Assembly: GCA_000697665.1 (NCBI GenBank)
Contig: KL197715.1
Coordinates: 62,001 to 126,000, forward strand
Source: Jaapia argillacea MUCL 33604
Taxonomy: Eukaryota; Basidiomycota; Agaricomycetes; Jaapiales; Jaapiaceae
Length of the DNA: 64,000 bases
Direction: 5' to 3'
The first letter of the stretch is position 1. Every line of letters starts with the position of its first letter. The notes below the pieces were generated by a model. That model saw only the letters and a program-made list of their open reading frames with translations, was not told the origin of the DNA and ran no database searches. Below are positions 1 through 11,416 of the stretch, in pieces. Position numbers and translations under genes: made by a program.

Positions 1-3000
1 GTTGAGTTTCCCAACCTGTGGCGTATGTAAGTAACGCAGTAACAGCAGGGGCTTTGAATACGAACCTGCTCTGGTGTGGGTAGAATAGGTTTGAGTTCAC
101 CCAAGAATGTCTCCGTACAAAGGTCCTGATCAAATTGTTGGATCTTGCGAGCGATCTCCTCGGGCTCAAGTTTCTTGACACGCTGAATCACGATTTCTGA
201 TGATGGCGTCAGGGGATATGTTCAGTCAACAAGACGACGCCAACACGAACCAACTCGCTTCTTGGTCTGGGGATCGAGGACACTCTTGAGTTCAGCTCGT
301 TTCTGGCGGGCTGAAATATGTAACGTTGAGCCGACCGTTCATGATGATCACGAAAGGAGATGAAGGGCGTACCCATAAGATTGATCACGAGTTGCTTGGC
401 TTTAAAGTCCTCTTCCATCTCCATCCAGACACCGTCGAGCTGAAGTTTCGCGACCCATTCCTTCTCCTTGTCATCAGTGTCGTCGCTGAATACTGTGTGA
501 GTAACCTGCTGCTGAGGAAGCTTGTCCCACTGCAGTTGCTTCATCTTTGTACTCGGGGTTATGGGAAGATCTTTCCGTGCAGATAGTAGTCCGTTGAGGT
601 TGGCGCCAAGTAACACTGATGCGCGTGCTGAACCAGGGGTCGAGGATGGTGTAGAAGCCAAGCCTCTCGACGGTGGGGGAGGCGGTGGAGGCGGTGGCGT
701 TCCAAACCCACCAAAAGCTGGAAGGGTGGACTTGAAACCGGGAGGGGGCGGTGGCGGTGGTGGTGGGGGAGGGGGAGGTCCACCGGGGCCACCATCGGGA
801 GGCGGCGGTGGAGGGGGAATGACTGACGTACCAAACCTACCCGGTGGTGGTGGTGGTGGTGGCGGCGGCGGCGGAGGTGGAGGTGGAGGAGGCGGTGGTG
901 GCGGAGGAGGCGGAGGTGGGGCAGAGGGCGCATCTGTAGCGACCTCTGGCTCCTCGGGTAGCGGCGTCAGAGTTGGTGAATCATGTGGGCTTGTTTCGGC
1001 GGAAGGAGCCCGTCCCCGAGAAGCGAGCTGCTTCTTGAGCTGTTCAGTGAAGGAACCTGGAGCCGTTGAAATACTTGAGCCGTCAATCGAGCTGACAGAG
1101 GTAGGTTGAGTTTCTTCAGTGAGGGCAGTATAACCGCTGCGAGATGATTGTCGGCCATAATCGCTCTCTCCATCATGGTCATCTCCGGCGCTGTGTTCGC
1201 TATGTTCAGCGAGGTCATCCAGCGGAGGGGATAGCATATTGCTGGGCTTAGGAAGACCTCCCAATGGTGGCCGTCGGGGTCCATGACGAGGTGAGCCTCT
1301 AACGCTGCGTGGACTGGAAGCTGGTCCGTCTCGGGAAGAATACTGGGTGGAGATTAATCAGTGGGGTGACAATTGAGGCAATGGAACCTCTCACAATCTT
1401 AACGCCAGCGGCTAGTTGCTGCTGGATCTGCTCCTGGACAACTTCCGGGTCCGCATCCATGAACTGTGACGATCGCCCATTCTGCTCTGATAACCTGGAT
1501 GACTTGCCCACTTTCGAACGCTGTCGACTGGATGACACCTTCCGCTTGCTTGCCGAACGACCCGGAGTAGAATCGAGTTCATCTGAGTCGGAATCGCTGT
1601 AGTCTTCCCCATCTTGACCTTCAGCCATTCTCAACTTCTTTCTTCGGTCCCTGCCCTCCAAGATCCCGATAGTCTTGGTGCGCTCAAGATGTTTCTCGAG
1701 GTTATCTATCAGTGTCCTCCTATCCATTCCACCACTGTTGTCCAGGATCTTGTCGACACCTTTGCCAACTTCACGCAGCATTCGGAAAAGCTCCATGATC
1801 TGAGCCTCCAACTGGGCAATCGTCTCCTCATATTCCGCCTTCTGGCTTGCCAACTGATCTTGAAGCCTAGATGTCGTCTCCCGAGAGACATTCAATTTTT
1901 CCTCCAGATGAGTGACCTTTGCCTTCAATTGTGAAACCAAACCCTCCTGGCTCTGAGAAAGCTCCGCTTCAAGTGCTTCTTTCTCCAGTTTCAGGCGCAA
2001 AGCTTGGGAGCGAGCTTCGGCGGCCTCGTCCTCAAGCAATTGGGTGCGGTCCACTTCATTGAATTGTGCGATGATTCGCTCCACCGAGTGACCTAGTCGT
2101 TGTTCCGCCCCAGCCAACTTCTTGTCCATCACCACATCCGTGACAATCGAATCGAGGAGCTGATAGTAGTGTACCATCGCCGGTCCCTCCTCCCTGATCA
2201 ATAGTAGATGCTGCATCATGGATAGGAAGTAGTCCTTCGCTCGGGAGTCCTGCGTCTTGGCCTTGATCGCATTGTAGACGTCCTCCAAGTTGTTCATATC
2301 TCGAAGGACTTCTTGGTCAAGCCGCTCGCGTAGTTTGCGTTCATCCTCTTCCATCGTCTCAAAGAGATATTTGATCTGAAGCTCGATGGCAGGAACGCCA
2401 AAGTTCTGACAGAGGCGAACGACGCGCTGCAAACCAGCGGCCTCCATTTGCGAGCGATGATGCAACCGAACATCCAAATCATCGAAATGCTCCAGGACGG
2501 CATTCAAAAGGAGAAGATTTGCTAACTAGGAACAAACAGATGTGAACGACCTGCCGAGAGTTGAAGAGAATAATGAGACGCACGGCATAATCGTTCAGGT
2601 TGCTATCAATGCCGCCATTCCTCTTCAACTCCTCACTAGCACCCACCAAACTCCCCATTTTCCCCCGCCCAGCTAACGCGTTCTCTAAGCTCTTGAACCA
2701 ATAATTATATGGCGACCCAGCCTCGTTGTTCGCTGCGCTGAGAGCCTCTAGGGCAGAGACAACAAGGGAGTGAACAGCTCCATTCTTCCAATAGACCAAA
2801 AAGCAAAGGATGTCGATAACTGTTTTGCGGGTAGGTATGTGTGAGGAGTTCAGCGAACCAGCAGTTTGTGTTACAATTGCATTGTGGGTGAGAGCTTCTT
2901 TCGTAGCACTCTGAAGTATATGTGAGTAAATACCTCAGAGCCAAAGTCCGGAGTCATACCGGGGCATTGAGAATCTGCTTCATGCACTTAACAGTCTCGT

Positions 3001-4219
3001 ATTCCAGCAAAATATCATTGTCACGTCTGGAGTCGGAAAGTTGAGGAAGATTGAATCAAGGCTTGAGGCACACTGACCTCTGCAATCCCTTCCGGCTGAT
3101 ATGGGTCAGACTCTGGGCCAGGACGGCTGTCCCTTGAATCTCAATGAAGTGTCCGAACCAGCTGCATACATTTTAGATCAGATCACAGTCAGAATGTGAT
3201 GTGAGAGGAACTCACCTGAGATCGTTACTCCGCAACGAAATGTGGAGACCAGATACTTGCTTGTGCGTGATGGTCTTGTCCATGAATTTCTTGACGTACC
3301 ATTCGGGCGAGCCCTCAGCAGGGTCTGTGGGTTGACCGGACTCCTCCTGCTTCCTAAACTGGTTTTCCCTATTCTTTTCCTCTTTCCGTCGAATAATCTC
3401 TTCATTGTAGACGAGCTGCCACTTCTGTTCCATACTCAAGTTCAAATTGCCTATTCCCCTGGTCCGCCTGAGATTCTCAAACAAAGCCTCTATGTCAGCG
3501 TCGTTATCAGGGCGAGGAAAATTGATGTCGTCTGAATCCCCATGTTTGTGGTGAATGCTGTGGAACGCATTAGAAATGTGGGAAAGAGCTTCGGAGGAGT
3601 TCAAGGAGGGGGCATAACGAGAACCACGGTTGCTCTCGGAGCGGGTTGTTGCAGAGGAAGAGGGGCGGCCGGACACAGTGGTACTTGAAGGGAGAGGCGC
3701 CTGGTTGGCGGACATCGGCGAGCCAGGGTATTGAGCAAATTCAGCCAAACCCGGACTGACACGCCCAGAAGAGGTGGAGACTTCGCTCTGTCTCATGCGG
3801 CGAAGTTGCGGTGTGTAGGGGGATTGCCGGCCTGGCAGTGTTGCGGCGGAGGACGAAGCGGAGGAAGTGGACTCGCTGTATAGTGTGCGAGAGTCAACGG
3901 ATAAGGGTGAGCCATTAGGTGACGTGGGTCGTGGTTGGTTGGCAGCAGCGTATACACGGTCTCGTTCTGCCTTGCTACGTTGCATGGTGAACTTGTTTAA
4001 CTCGGTGCCATTGGGGGTGAGAGTTGGGTTGGTGATTGGAGCTGAGATGTACGAGCTGACTCCTTGACCTCGAATACCCTGAGTGACGGTACCAACGGGT
4101 AAGGGTGAACGAGGGGGCGCAGCGAGTTTGTCGTATGGAACTGAGCGTTCACCGAGATCTTGGATAGAGACAGAGGACTGTCGGGGCCGACTTTTTTTGC
4201 GACCAAATATTGTGTCCAT
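1..4219 (-). CDS. Formin (Bni1/SepA/Cdc12 family), 3' end off the left edge
   Basis: Nucleates and elongates unbranched actin filaments for polarity, septation and cytokinesis. The ATG at 4219 opens MDTIFGRKKSRPRQSS; in-frame sequence upstream lacks an ATG. Order of parts: Ser/Pro-rich N-terminus; GTPase-binding region near 3212-3530 (IEALFENLRRTRGIGN, then EWYVKKFMDKTITHKQVSG); FH3 armadillo region over about 2000-3200 (VLEHFDDLDVRLHHRSQME); coiled coil about 1750-2050; proline-rich FH1 at about 680-930; FH2 starting near 500 (STKMKQLQWDKLPQQ) and continuing through ARQKRAELKSVLDP to PTPEQVGKLN at the window edge, with an intron at about 16-65. Most of FH2 and the C-terminal autoregulatory tail lie outside. 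Family is certain; exact small introns between 2510 and 3210 were not all resolved. Confidence 0.93.
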
Positions 4220-5380
4220 GCTGGATGAATGATGTTTCGACAAGGATGATGAATGAGAAGGCTATCTGCAATGCCGAATTCCAGCGATAGGATATCCACA
4301 ACCCAGCCTCCAGTGTTAGGATCACGTCGGGCGGTGATGAGGCCAGGATAGGATAAAGTCGATAAAGAAAGGGGATAAAATGGAGGGTTAATTGTTGTCG
4401 AGGGCGTGAGTCATTGATATCAGAGTTGGCGTTTGTCGTCGGCGTGGACGGCGTCCGGATAGCCTTGTTCGTTGTGTCGGGCTTGTTCGCCACAATTCCA
4501 AACAGCTATAAATAGCGTCCTCCAGCTCGAACTTTTTTTGGACATAAGTACAAGTAGTATCGACAGCCCTATTCCGTACCAATCCTAGCTTTTTCTCATA
4601 ATGTCTTGAGAGTGGTTGTCCAGTCTTCTTCATTGCAGATGCGATCAGTCTTTCTGGTTCTCGTTCTGGCCGGCCTGTTGCGAGACGGGCAAGTTGGGCG
4701 ATTCCAACCACACCATTCCTAAGGATCTCAGCCGAGATCGATCACTCTCAGCAGCTCTCAGCGACGAAGAGTTGAGGGTCGTTATTTGATGGCATAGTTA
4801 TAATAACTACCCAAAAGCCCACGACAGCGACTGTAACTGTTGACACGGTTATTCAAAACCGAGTGTTCGCCGTTCCTTTGAATCAACCAGTGCGGTCCTG
4901 GTGCGGATTTACTCACATAACCCGACGGAGCACCGATTGTGCCCCATATGCTTTCTCATGTTCGTCGATTAGTCCAAGTTCCATGGTACGTCTTTCATAC
5001 TGTCATCCGTCAGATCAAAGCCAACGGAAGTCTCCCGCACAGGAATGCTCAGAAAAACCTCGAGGCTGGATGCCACCAACTGCGAGCTGCCATCGCCTTC
5101 GGCGCGTCCCACCAAGAACTAGTCATATCTCCCAGCGCTAAAGCATATCCTTGGCACTACAGCACAGCCACGTTCGAAGTAGGACAAGATGGGCTAGCTG
5201 GCTTTCGCATTCCTGCAGCGTGTCTAGATGGGAAGAATCGATGCTATATAATAACTCCGATAAGCACCAGCGGTCTCCTCCAAACTCATCTTATCACCCA
5301 CAACCTTCTTTCACTTGTGCCAATCTAGCTTATTCACCTTGTTGGCTTGGGGGACTTCTCTTAATTTTCGTACACCTATC
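4220..5380. other. Divergent intergenic region between formin and coiled-coil protein
   Basis: About 1.16 kb without a gene I can support. Short open frames here, for instance 4939-5328 on the plus strand and 4388-4711 on the minus strand, show no recognisable protein features. It must hold the promoters of both flanking divergent genes. Confidence 0.6.
5245..5254 (+). promoter_or_regulatory. TATA-like element
   Basis: TATATAATAA lies about 126 bases upstream of the ATG at 5381 of the coiled-coil protein gene. Position and composition fit a fungal TATA box. This is a sequence match only. Confidence 0.35.
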
Positions 5381-7613
5381 ATGAGCCATATACGGTCGTC
5401 TCCTTCAAATCCTGTTGGTTTCGATACCAACGGGTGCGTTATCCTGTCCCCGACTTCCCTCACGTTGTCCATGACATTGTGCGCCCCAATAGATTCATAG
5501 AAAGTCTTTTTTTCCAAGTCCGCCAACTCAAAACGCAGGCATCCAATCTCCACGCCGAAAATCAGCGGTTACACCAAATCCTAGTCGAACTCGATCTCCA
5601 GGTCAAATTCGAACGTGGAAAGTATGCGAAGCTTGTCACTACGGTTGAGGGAACGGTAGGCCTATGAACACAAGTCTCTCTGCTGATTCCGTCCCTCATG
5701 CATTCCTCGTTAGGTGTTCAGTATTACCAGCCGCCTCGGGAATTTAGCGCGACAAACTTGCGCCGAATTTGCCCAACCTCAATCACAGGGCCTCGCTTCC
5801 GTGGCCTCTATGAATGGCGGGCAGATGGACGAACAAGAAAACGAAACCCCCTCGCATACAAATCTGTCAGTCACGCCCGAGATGGGATTTGAAGTGTCGT
5901 CGTCCCCCGAATCCATCAACTCCGGGGAGCAGAAGGTCCAATCCTCTCCATCGACTTCTCAGATGGGTATGGACGTCGATGTGAGTGAGGGCCCTCCCGC
6001 GGTCAAGAGGTCGAGGCACGGAGGGAAGGCGAAGGCTATGGCTCCGCTGATCGCTGAGGTGGTCCACAAATTGGAGGGCAGCAATGGATCAGATCGGGCC
6101 GCAGGGAAGAGGAGGGGAAAGCAGAGAGCAAACTTTGTGAAGAATCTCGGGAGAGGACTGGAGGAGAATGCGCAGGGGGAGCAGCTTCCCGAGGAACTCC
6201 TTGTTGATATTGATTCCCGTCCCTCATCCCATGGTTTTCTGGAGTCAACCGACGGCCCACCTGCCGCCACCCTACCTCGCATCGTCGTCCTTGACTTCGA
6301 CCTAGAAGAGGGCCCAAACCAAGGTAGACAGTTCACCAGTAGCCCCCTCCCTCGACATCTATCTCCCCGGAATTCCGACATGCATGAGGACCTCATAAAC
6401 TTCTCCGCTGGAGAGGAGGATCCCATGGCTTCAAACCGGCTCTCAATTGCCACTGATGTCACCGACCTGGATCTACAGACTCTCGCCGACAGAAAGGAGG
6501 AACCTTTCCCCACCATACCTGCCATCAGCCTCGAAGCGTATAATTCAGTTCTTGGTAACCACACGAGTGGCAGTGCGGACCGCAACCACGATCAACGCAG
6601 CCAACCAAACGAGAGCCTTGTTGATTTGGAAACCGACGATTGGTTTGTCGATGACCGATCAGAATCCTCTGACAGAGACCTCATTGTAGATGTGGATGAA
6701 CTAGGTGAAGGGGATGCATTACCCGGTGACGACGATGAGGACAATGACGGAGGGGAGGATGAGGGTGATGACGAAGCTGATGATAAGTTTCGAAGGTGGA
6801 CACCTCCTCGAGGCCCAGGATCAAGAGGGGTGGATGCGCTTCCTCATCGTCGAGTTCCTGTTGAGCCTCTCCGCAGAACCGCCCCCGAAATCCAACGAAG
6901 TGCTGTACATGAAAGATGGCTTCATCGCTCGCCAATTGCCACAGCTTCGCTTCTGGACTCGACAATGCGATCGGACCGCCTGCTCAGTCCAATCCATGAA
7001 TTGCAAGGTACCCCGGCTCCTTCGAACGTTGCACCTTCAAGACGAAATGTTCAGGCCTCTGGCAATCTTGAAGTCCCGTCGCGAACCCAACCGTATCCGC
7101 GTTCCCGTCGCTTGAACTCGCACTCTCATATGCGCCCCAGGACCTCGATGCCGTCCTCTACGCGCCCTACCGGTCCGCCACGGTTTTATCCCGTGGCGCA
7201 GCCCCCTTCTTCCGACTCGAGCTGGGTGACATCTATTTCCACAGAGACCAATAACATTTCTGTGAGTCTACTTCGCCGTCCTAGTGATTTCCCACTGACA
7301 CCCTCTGCCAAAGGTCCGTTCATTTTCTCATCACAGCATCAGCTCAAACTTCCGTTCCCCGACTGGGCGGGAGTTGCAAATTAATGTGGAGCAGATGTCG
7401 AGGTCATCCAGCTTGATGGGCGACGTTCAATCTGCTCTATCGAGCAGTCGCCCGACTTCCAGCACGGTATGTGTCTCCATCCTCAACCCGACTCTCGCTC
7501 CTTATACTTTGCGTCAGCCGGGTGGGGAAAACTGCCCCCTGAACTCAAGGCAATTACCTTTTTCACGTACCTTGCTTGCTGCAGCGAAGACACTTCGTCA
7601 AACCTCATCTTGA
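5381..7613 (+). CDS. Acidic, disordered protein with N-terminal coiled coil; possibly shugoshin-like
   Basis: Five exons fit open phases: 5381-5433, 5493-5655, 5714-7260, 7315-7467 and about 7518-7613. The second exon encodes a leucine-zipper-like helix (VRQLKTQASNLHAENQRLHQ) followed by a basic stretch. The long third exon is low-complexity, with a Lys/Arg patch (KRSRHGGKAKAM), an acidic run around 6715-6790 (DDDEDNDGGEDEGDDEADD) and many Ser/Pro sites; the C-terminus is again Ser/Arg-rich. A short N-terminal coiled coil on a long basic/acidic disordered chain resembles shugoshins, but I see no clear C-terminal shugoshin box, so that label is a weak inference. No enzyme motif seen. Probably nuclear from the basic patches. 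Confidence 0.7.
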
Positions 7614-7777
7614 TTGCTCCATCGTGTACAAGTGATTTGTTTTCCAGTTGGATCGTCTTGCGTTGCGTATCTTAGCTTCAATGTAGTAACATGTAACATT
7701 CCATAATAATATTGACGATTCCAAAGCAATTACCGACAGCGTGACGAAGGGAGAGCATAGCGAGGCTGGTACATGGT

Positions 7778-10700
7778 TCAACTCCCATATCGTTCTCGTG
7801 CCTGAAGGAACGGTTCACATTCAGCAACCGAATCATCCAATGCCATCTTGTCTTTCTGATTGGAATCGGACTCACCGCATCCCGAGCCATGTGAACATAG
7901 CCCGTATATCCTTCAGTGAAATTCGTGATCTCCTTGCCCTTGCTTGCGCCTAGTCCAACACCCTGTTCAAAGACTGCAGTTTGACTTGCGATACCACCGA
8001 CGTGTCAGTATAATGCCCGAAAACAAAGATCTTGTGACTGGAGAGCTGGCACGGCCGATACGTACATGGGATCCACTCTTCCATCACCACTTGAACCCAA
8101 ACCTGTACCCTCTTTCCAGCCCATCATCTTCAAGAGACGGTTCCCCACATTGGTTTCATCTTGACCTGGATTGACTGGTGGCGCGGGAGGCGTAACCGCT
8201 CGGACAGGAGGCGGACCTTCAGCAAACCTCTTCTTGGAGTGGGATTGCGTCGGTTCTGGCATGGGGGCTTCGGGTTGATTGTGCATAATACGGCGTTCCG
8301 CGGCACGGTCGCGATACTTGTGCTCCGAGGCAACAGCACCGGAAGATGTGGACGAGGAAGCCGCTTGACGAGCTACATTTGCTTTTTCGCGAGCCACGTC
8401 TCGCAAGGACACGTCTTTGAAGTTTTTCTGGAATCATCAAATTGTAAAAGATCGAGTGGTCAGGAAATCGAACAGGATGACGAAAGGAATTGCAGACCTT
8501 GTGCAAATCCGATTCCTTGTTATGGCGTTTCAATTGGTCCATAGTCTTGAATTGTCTCGCACACAGCAAACATGTCATCTTGACGGTATCTGAAAACTCA
8601 AATTCTGTTTCCTGGGGCACCGGAGAGGTCGCCTTGGCTTTCGCGGGGGCCACGACCACAGGGGGCGTCTCAACGGCCTGGGGCTGAGCACTAGTCTAGA
8701 TGGGCGTCAGAATGAACAAGATATTCATAAACATGTGATGGGCACCACAATAGAAACTGGGGCCTGATTAGTGCTGACATTGTGGCTGAGTTCTTCCTGG
8801 ACTTGATTCCATTTATTGATATTGTTAAAGGTCTGCAAAGTCGCGTTCCAGCCGACGCTAAAAGGTGAAAGGGTGGGACGGTTACCTTCTTGCTTGTAAT
8901 CATCGGAGGTACTTTCTTGGCCGCTGCAACTGCAAAACAGTATATGAGTATATCCTTCCACAAACCAAACATCAGACAAACCCTTGGGATTCGAGCCGTC
9001 CGCTTCATTCGCGCCATCATCGTCCGAACCATCCCCAGCTCGATCCTCGGTCATGGAAAAACCGAGAGCAAGTGGAGCACCAGTTCTTGTAGAACCCACA
9101 CCCGCTGAAGTGAAAAAATACTCAGAATGGACTGAATAATAATGCAAGAATAAACGAGATCAAACAAGATGTGCTGGTCCCAGGCTTGGTGGTAGCGTTG
9201 GTTTTGAAACTCAAGGTTACAGGCTTGTCAGAGATTGGCAATATCGAGGGTTCCAAAGGTACGATGCCAGCAACGAGCTCTACAACAGCACCAATGAGTG
9301 AGAGCGCAAACCCAACGTGGGGTGACATCGCCTACCTTTCGCCTTTTTCTTCTCCTTCTTCTCCTTGGTGGGAACAGTAGGTTTAGGAGGTTCATCCACC
9401 TTGAAATCCAGTACAGCGACAGACGAAGCTTCATCCCAATACCTTACCCACGCTCCTTCAGCGCCTCCCAAGGTGACGGAAGAGGGAATGGCAGCTTCAT
9501 CTCGTCGCATTGGATCGACCCCTTGGAAAGAATACGGATGGGCAAAGGACGTAGCAACCGGTCGATCGCTGATCCTAAAACCATTCGGGTGGATCTGTGG
9601 CGACATACTAGCAGCCAAAACAGCTGCCGCGGACTGAATCCCAAGGGTCAGAATAATGATGACCAAACAACTGGGCAGACCGTCATACCTGGACATCAAC
9701 AAACTCCACAAAAGCAAAACCCCAACTGGCCATGGTAACACGATCCTTGATCAAAGTGATCCTCTTCATCCCCTTGGCGCCATCCTTACCGGGACCCGCA
9801 GAAGTCTTCATAGCCTGTGCAATAGCCTGCGGACCAGACAACAAATCCAAGCCACGAAACAACAACAAAGGCGCCTGCGCATTCCCAATATCCCTAGTCC
9901 CATCATTCGATTGTAACGGTCCCCGTCGTCCCTTTTCCGAAGGGTTAGCGCTCTGCGAATAATCAATCTTGACACGTCGTCCCGTATGTTGCCCACCCGA
10001 TTCCACCGCCTTATAAAACGCCGCAGTGGCAGAAGCACCATGACTAGCAGGCGGTGGGATTTGGATGAAAGGGAAGAGAGGATCGACAAAAGCGCGCGCG
10101 TGATCGATGCTTGTAAATTGGGCGAATCCAAAGCCTTTCGAGACACCTTTGAAAAAATCCAAGTGGGGCAAAGAGCAAGGGGGGGGGCAATAGGTTAATG
10201 CAATGGGCAAGAAACTAGTATACGAATGGGCAAGTGCCTGTTGATCTCTCTCGGATGATGGTGACCGATTCCACGCTGAATCCCTGATTGACGAGGTAGG
10301 CTTGAAGCTGGAACGAACAAACAAGGCTCAGTTCATGGTGAAAAGGCAAGTGAAAGATAAAGTCGACAAACATCCGCCTCGGTAAAATCTGGGTCCAAGC
10401 CTAGAAAGATGACATGGGGACTTGGCTCGCTCGGTACAAGACGTTTCTTTGCATGAGACCCTTTTTGAGAACGGTCATCATACGCATAGTCTTGACCCGA
10501 GTCGCCTTGATGACCATGCCCCCATCCACCTTCATTCGCATTCTCTTCATACGAATGCGCAGCGCCGTATCCCTAAATATCACATAAACCTTTTAACCTC
10601 AGGAATAAATACCGAAGAAACCAAGGGCACGTACCCCATCATTATATTTTCTCCTCTTCCCTTCCCCATAATACTCTTCATCTCTACCTCTTACATTTCC

Positions 10701-10778
10701 TCTTGAGCTGGTATCACCCCAGGCACTAGAATCACCCCATTGATCCTTTCCTTTATCCCAATCACGGTTGTAAGACAT
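7778..10778 (-). CDS. RBM5/RBM10-like RNA-binding splicing factor
   Basis: Predicted pre-mRNA splicing regulator. The ATG at 10778 opens MSYNRDWDKGKDQWGDSS. RRM1 spans about 10430-9960 (HVIFLGLDPDFTEAD; RNP1 KGFGFAQF); RRM2 spans about 9900-9500 (LLLFRGLDLLSG; RNP1-like WGFAFVEFVD, then HPNGFRISDRPVATSFAH). A linker with WVRYWDEASSVAVLDF and a Lys-rich stretch follows. A C2H2 finger lies near 8490-8600 (MTCLLCARQFKTMDQLKRHN, closing His in SDLHK). The G-patch near 8080-7880 reads MMGWKEGTGLGSSGDGR, then GVGLGASKGKEIT. The final exon is tiny: ARERYGS and the stop at 7778. A clear OCRE repeat (YxYD type) is not visible; only HSEYFFTSAG occurs where it might be. At least eight introns. Its start is 130 bp from the divergent NDUFB4-type gene. 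Confidence 0.88.
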
Positions 10779-10908
10779 GAGCAAAAGCGCGCAGCAGAGA
10801 TAATGGTGGTTGAGAGGAAAGCAGTGACCAAACAAATCTCAACACAACGGTTACCATTTCAAAGCCTTTCCGTCAACTCCCTCAAAGAGTCGAAAGCACC
10901 AAATCGAC

Positions 10909-11364
10909 ATGGCAGGCCACGGTCGGTTGCGTTCCTGTCTTCAAAACGCTCGCTAACGCTCATCTCGAATATATTAGGATACACCAAAGTACGTTTCCCA
11001 AACGATTCAGAGCCTCCAAGACACTAACCACACCACCAAGACCGACCCAGCCATCGAAAGATGGAACCACATGGTCCGTCTCCATCCCACCCTAAATACT
11101 TTCAACCCACTGAGACCGAGCCTCCACTTTAGCGTGAAGCCGCGTACAAGCACTTTCGTTTCACCCCTAGGTCGACATGGATCGTATTTTGCGGACTCGT
11201 GCTCGTTCCGGGCACGGTCTATTACCTTAACTCCTCGTCGGATGTGAGTGTCCCTCTCTCCAGACGCTTCTCCCCACCTAAACCCGTTGCAGATGAAGTA
11301 TAGCTGGGACGGAAAGCGGAGGGGCGAGTCGCTCACAGGGATTCAAGTGCAGGCACAACGATAG
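10909..11364 (+). CDS. Mitochondrial complex I subunit, NDUFB4/B15 type
   Basis: Small accessory subunit of NADH:ubiquinone oxidoreductase in the inner membrane. It is missed by simple ORF searches because its exons are tiny: 10909-10921 (13 nt), 10978-10988 (11 nt), 11041-11073, 11133-11243 and 11293-11364, summing to 240 nt, 79 residues plus stop, with every phase consistent. The product starts MAGHGYTKTDPAIERWNHM, continues REAAYKHFRFTPRSTW, has one membrane segment (IVFCGLVLVPGTVYYL) and ends YSWDGKRRGESLTG plus a short tail. The FRFTPRST block, the single membrane helix and the W-x-G-K-R-R-G-E-S-L motif are typical of the fungal B15 family. Intron 1 has a weak donor (GTCGGT). It converges on COQ7, with 52 bp between the stop codons. 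Confidence 0.85.
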
Positions 11365-11416
11365 GTCGAGGTTCAGCCTAGTCATAAAGAACGCGAACGC
11401 AGGAGAGCAATGCCAT

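Noticed and set aside
522-1109. Plus-strand ORF rich in polyglycine
   Set aside because: It is the antisense reading of the formin polyproline FH1; Pro codons read backward give Gly. The formin frame has clear domain context.
4388-4711. 107-codon minus ORF upstream of the formin
   Set aside because: Lies in the formin 5' region with no link in phase to the formin start and no domain signal.
5959-6585. 208-codon minus ORF
   Set aside because: Shadow of the third exon of the coiled-coil protein, whose frame continues through consistent splice sites on both sides.
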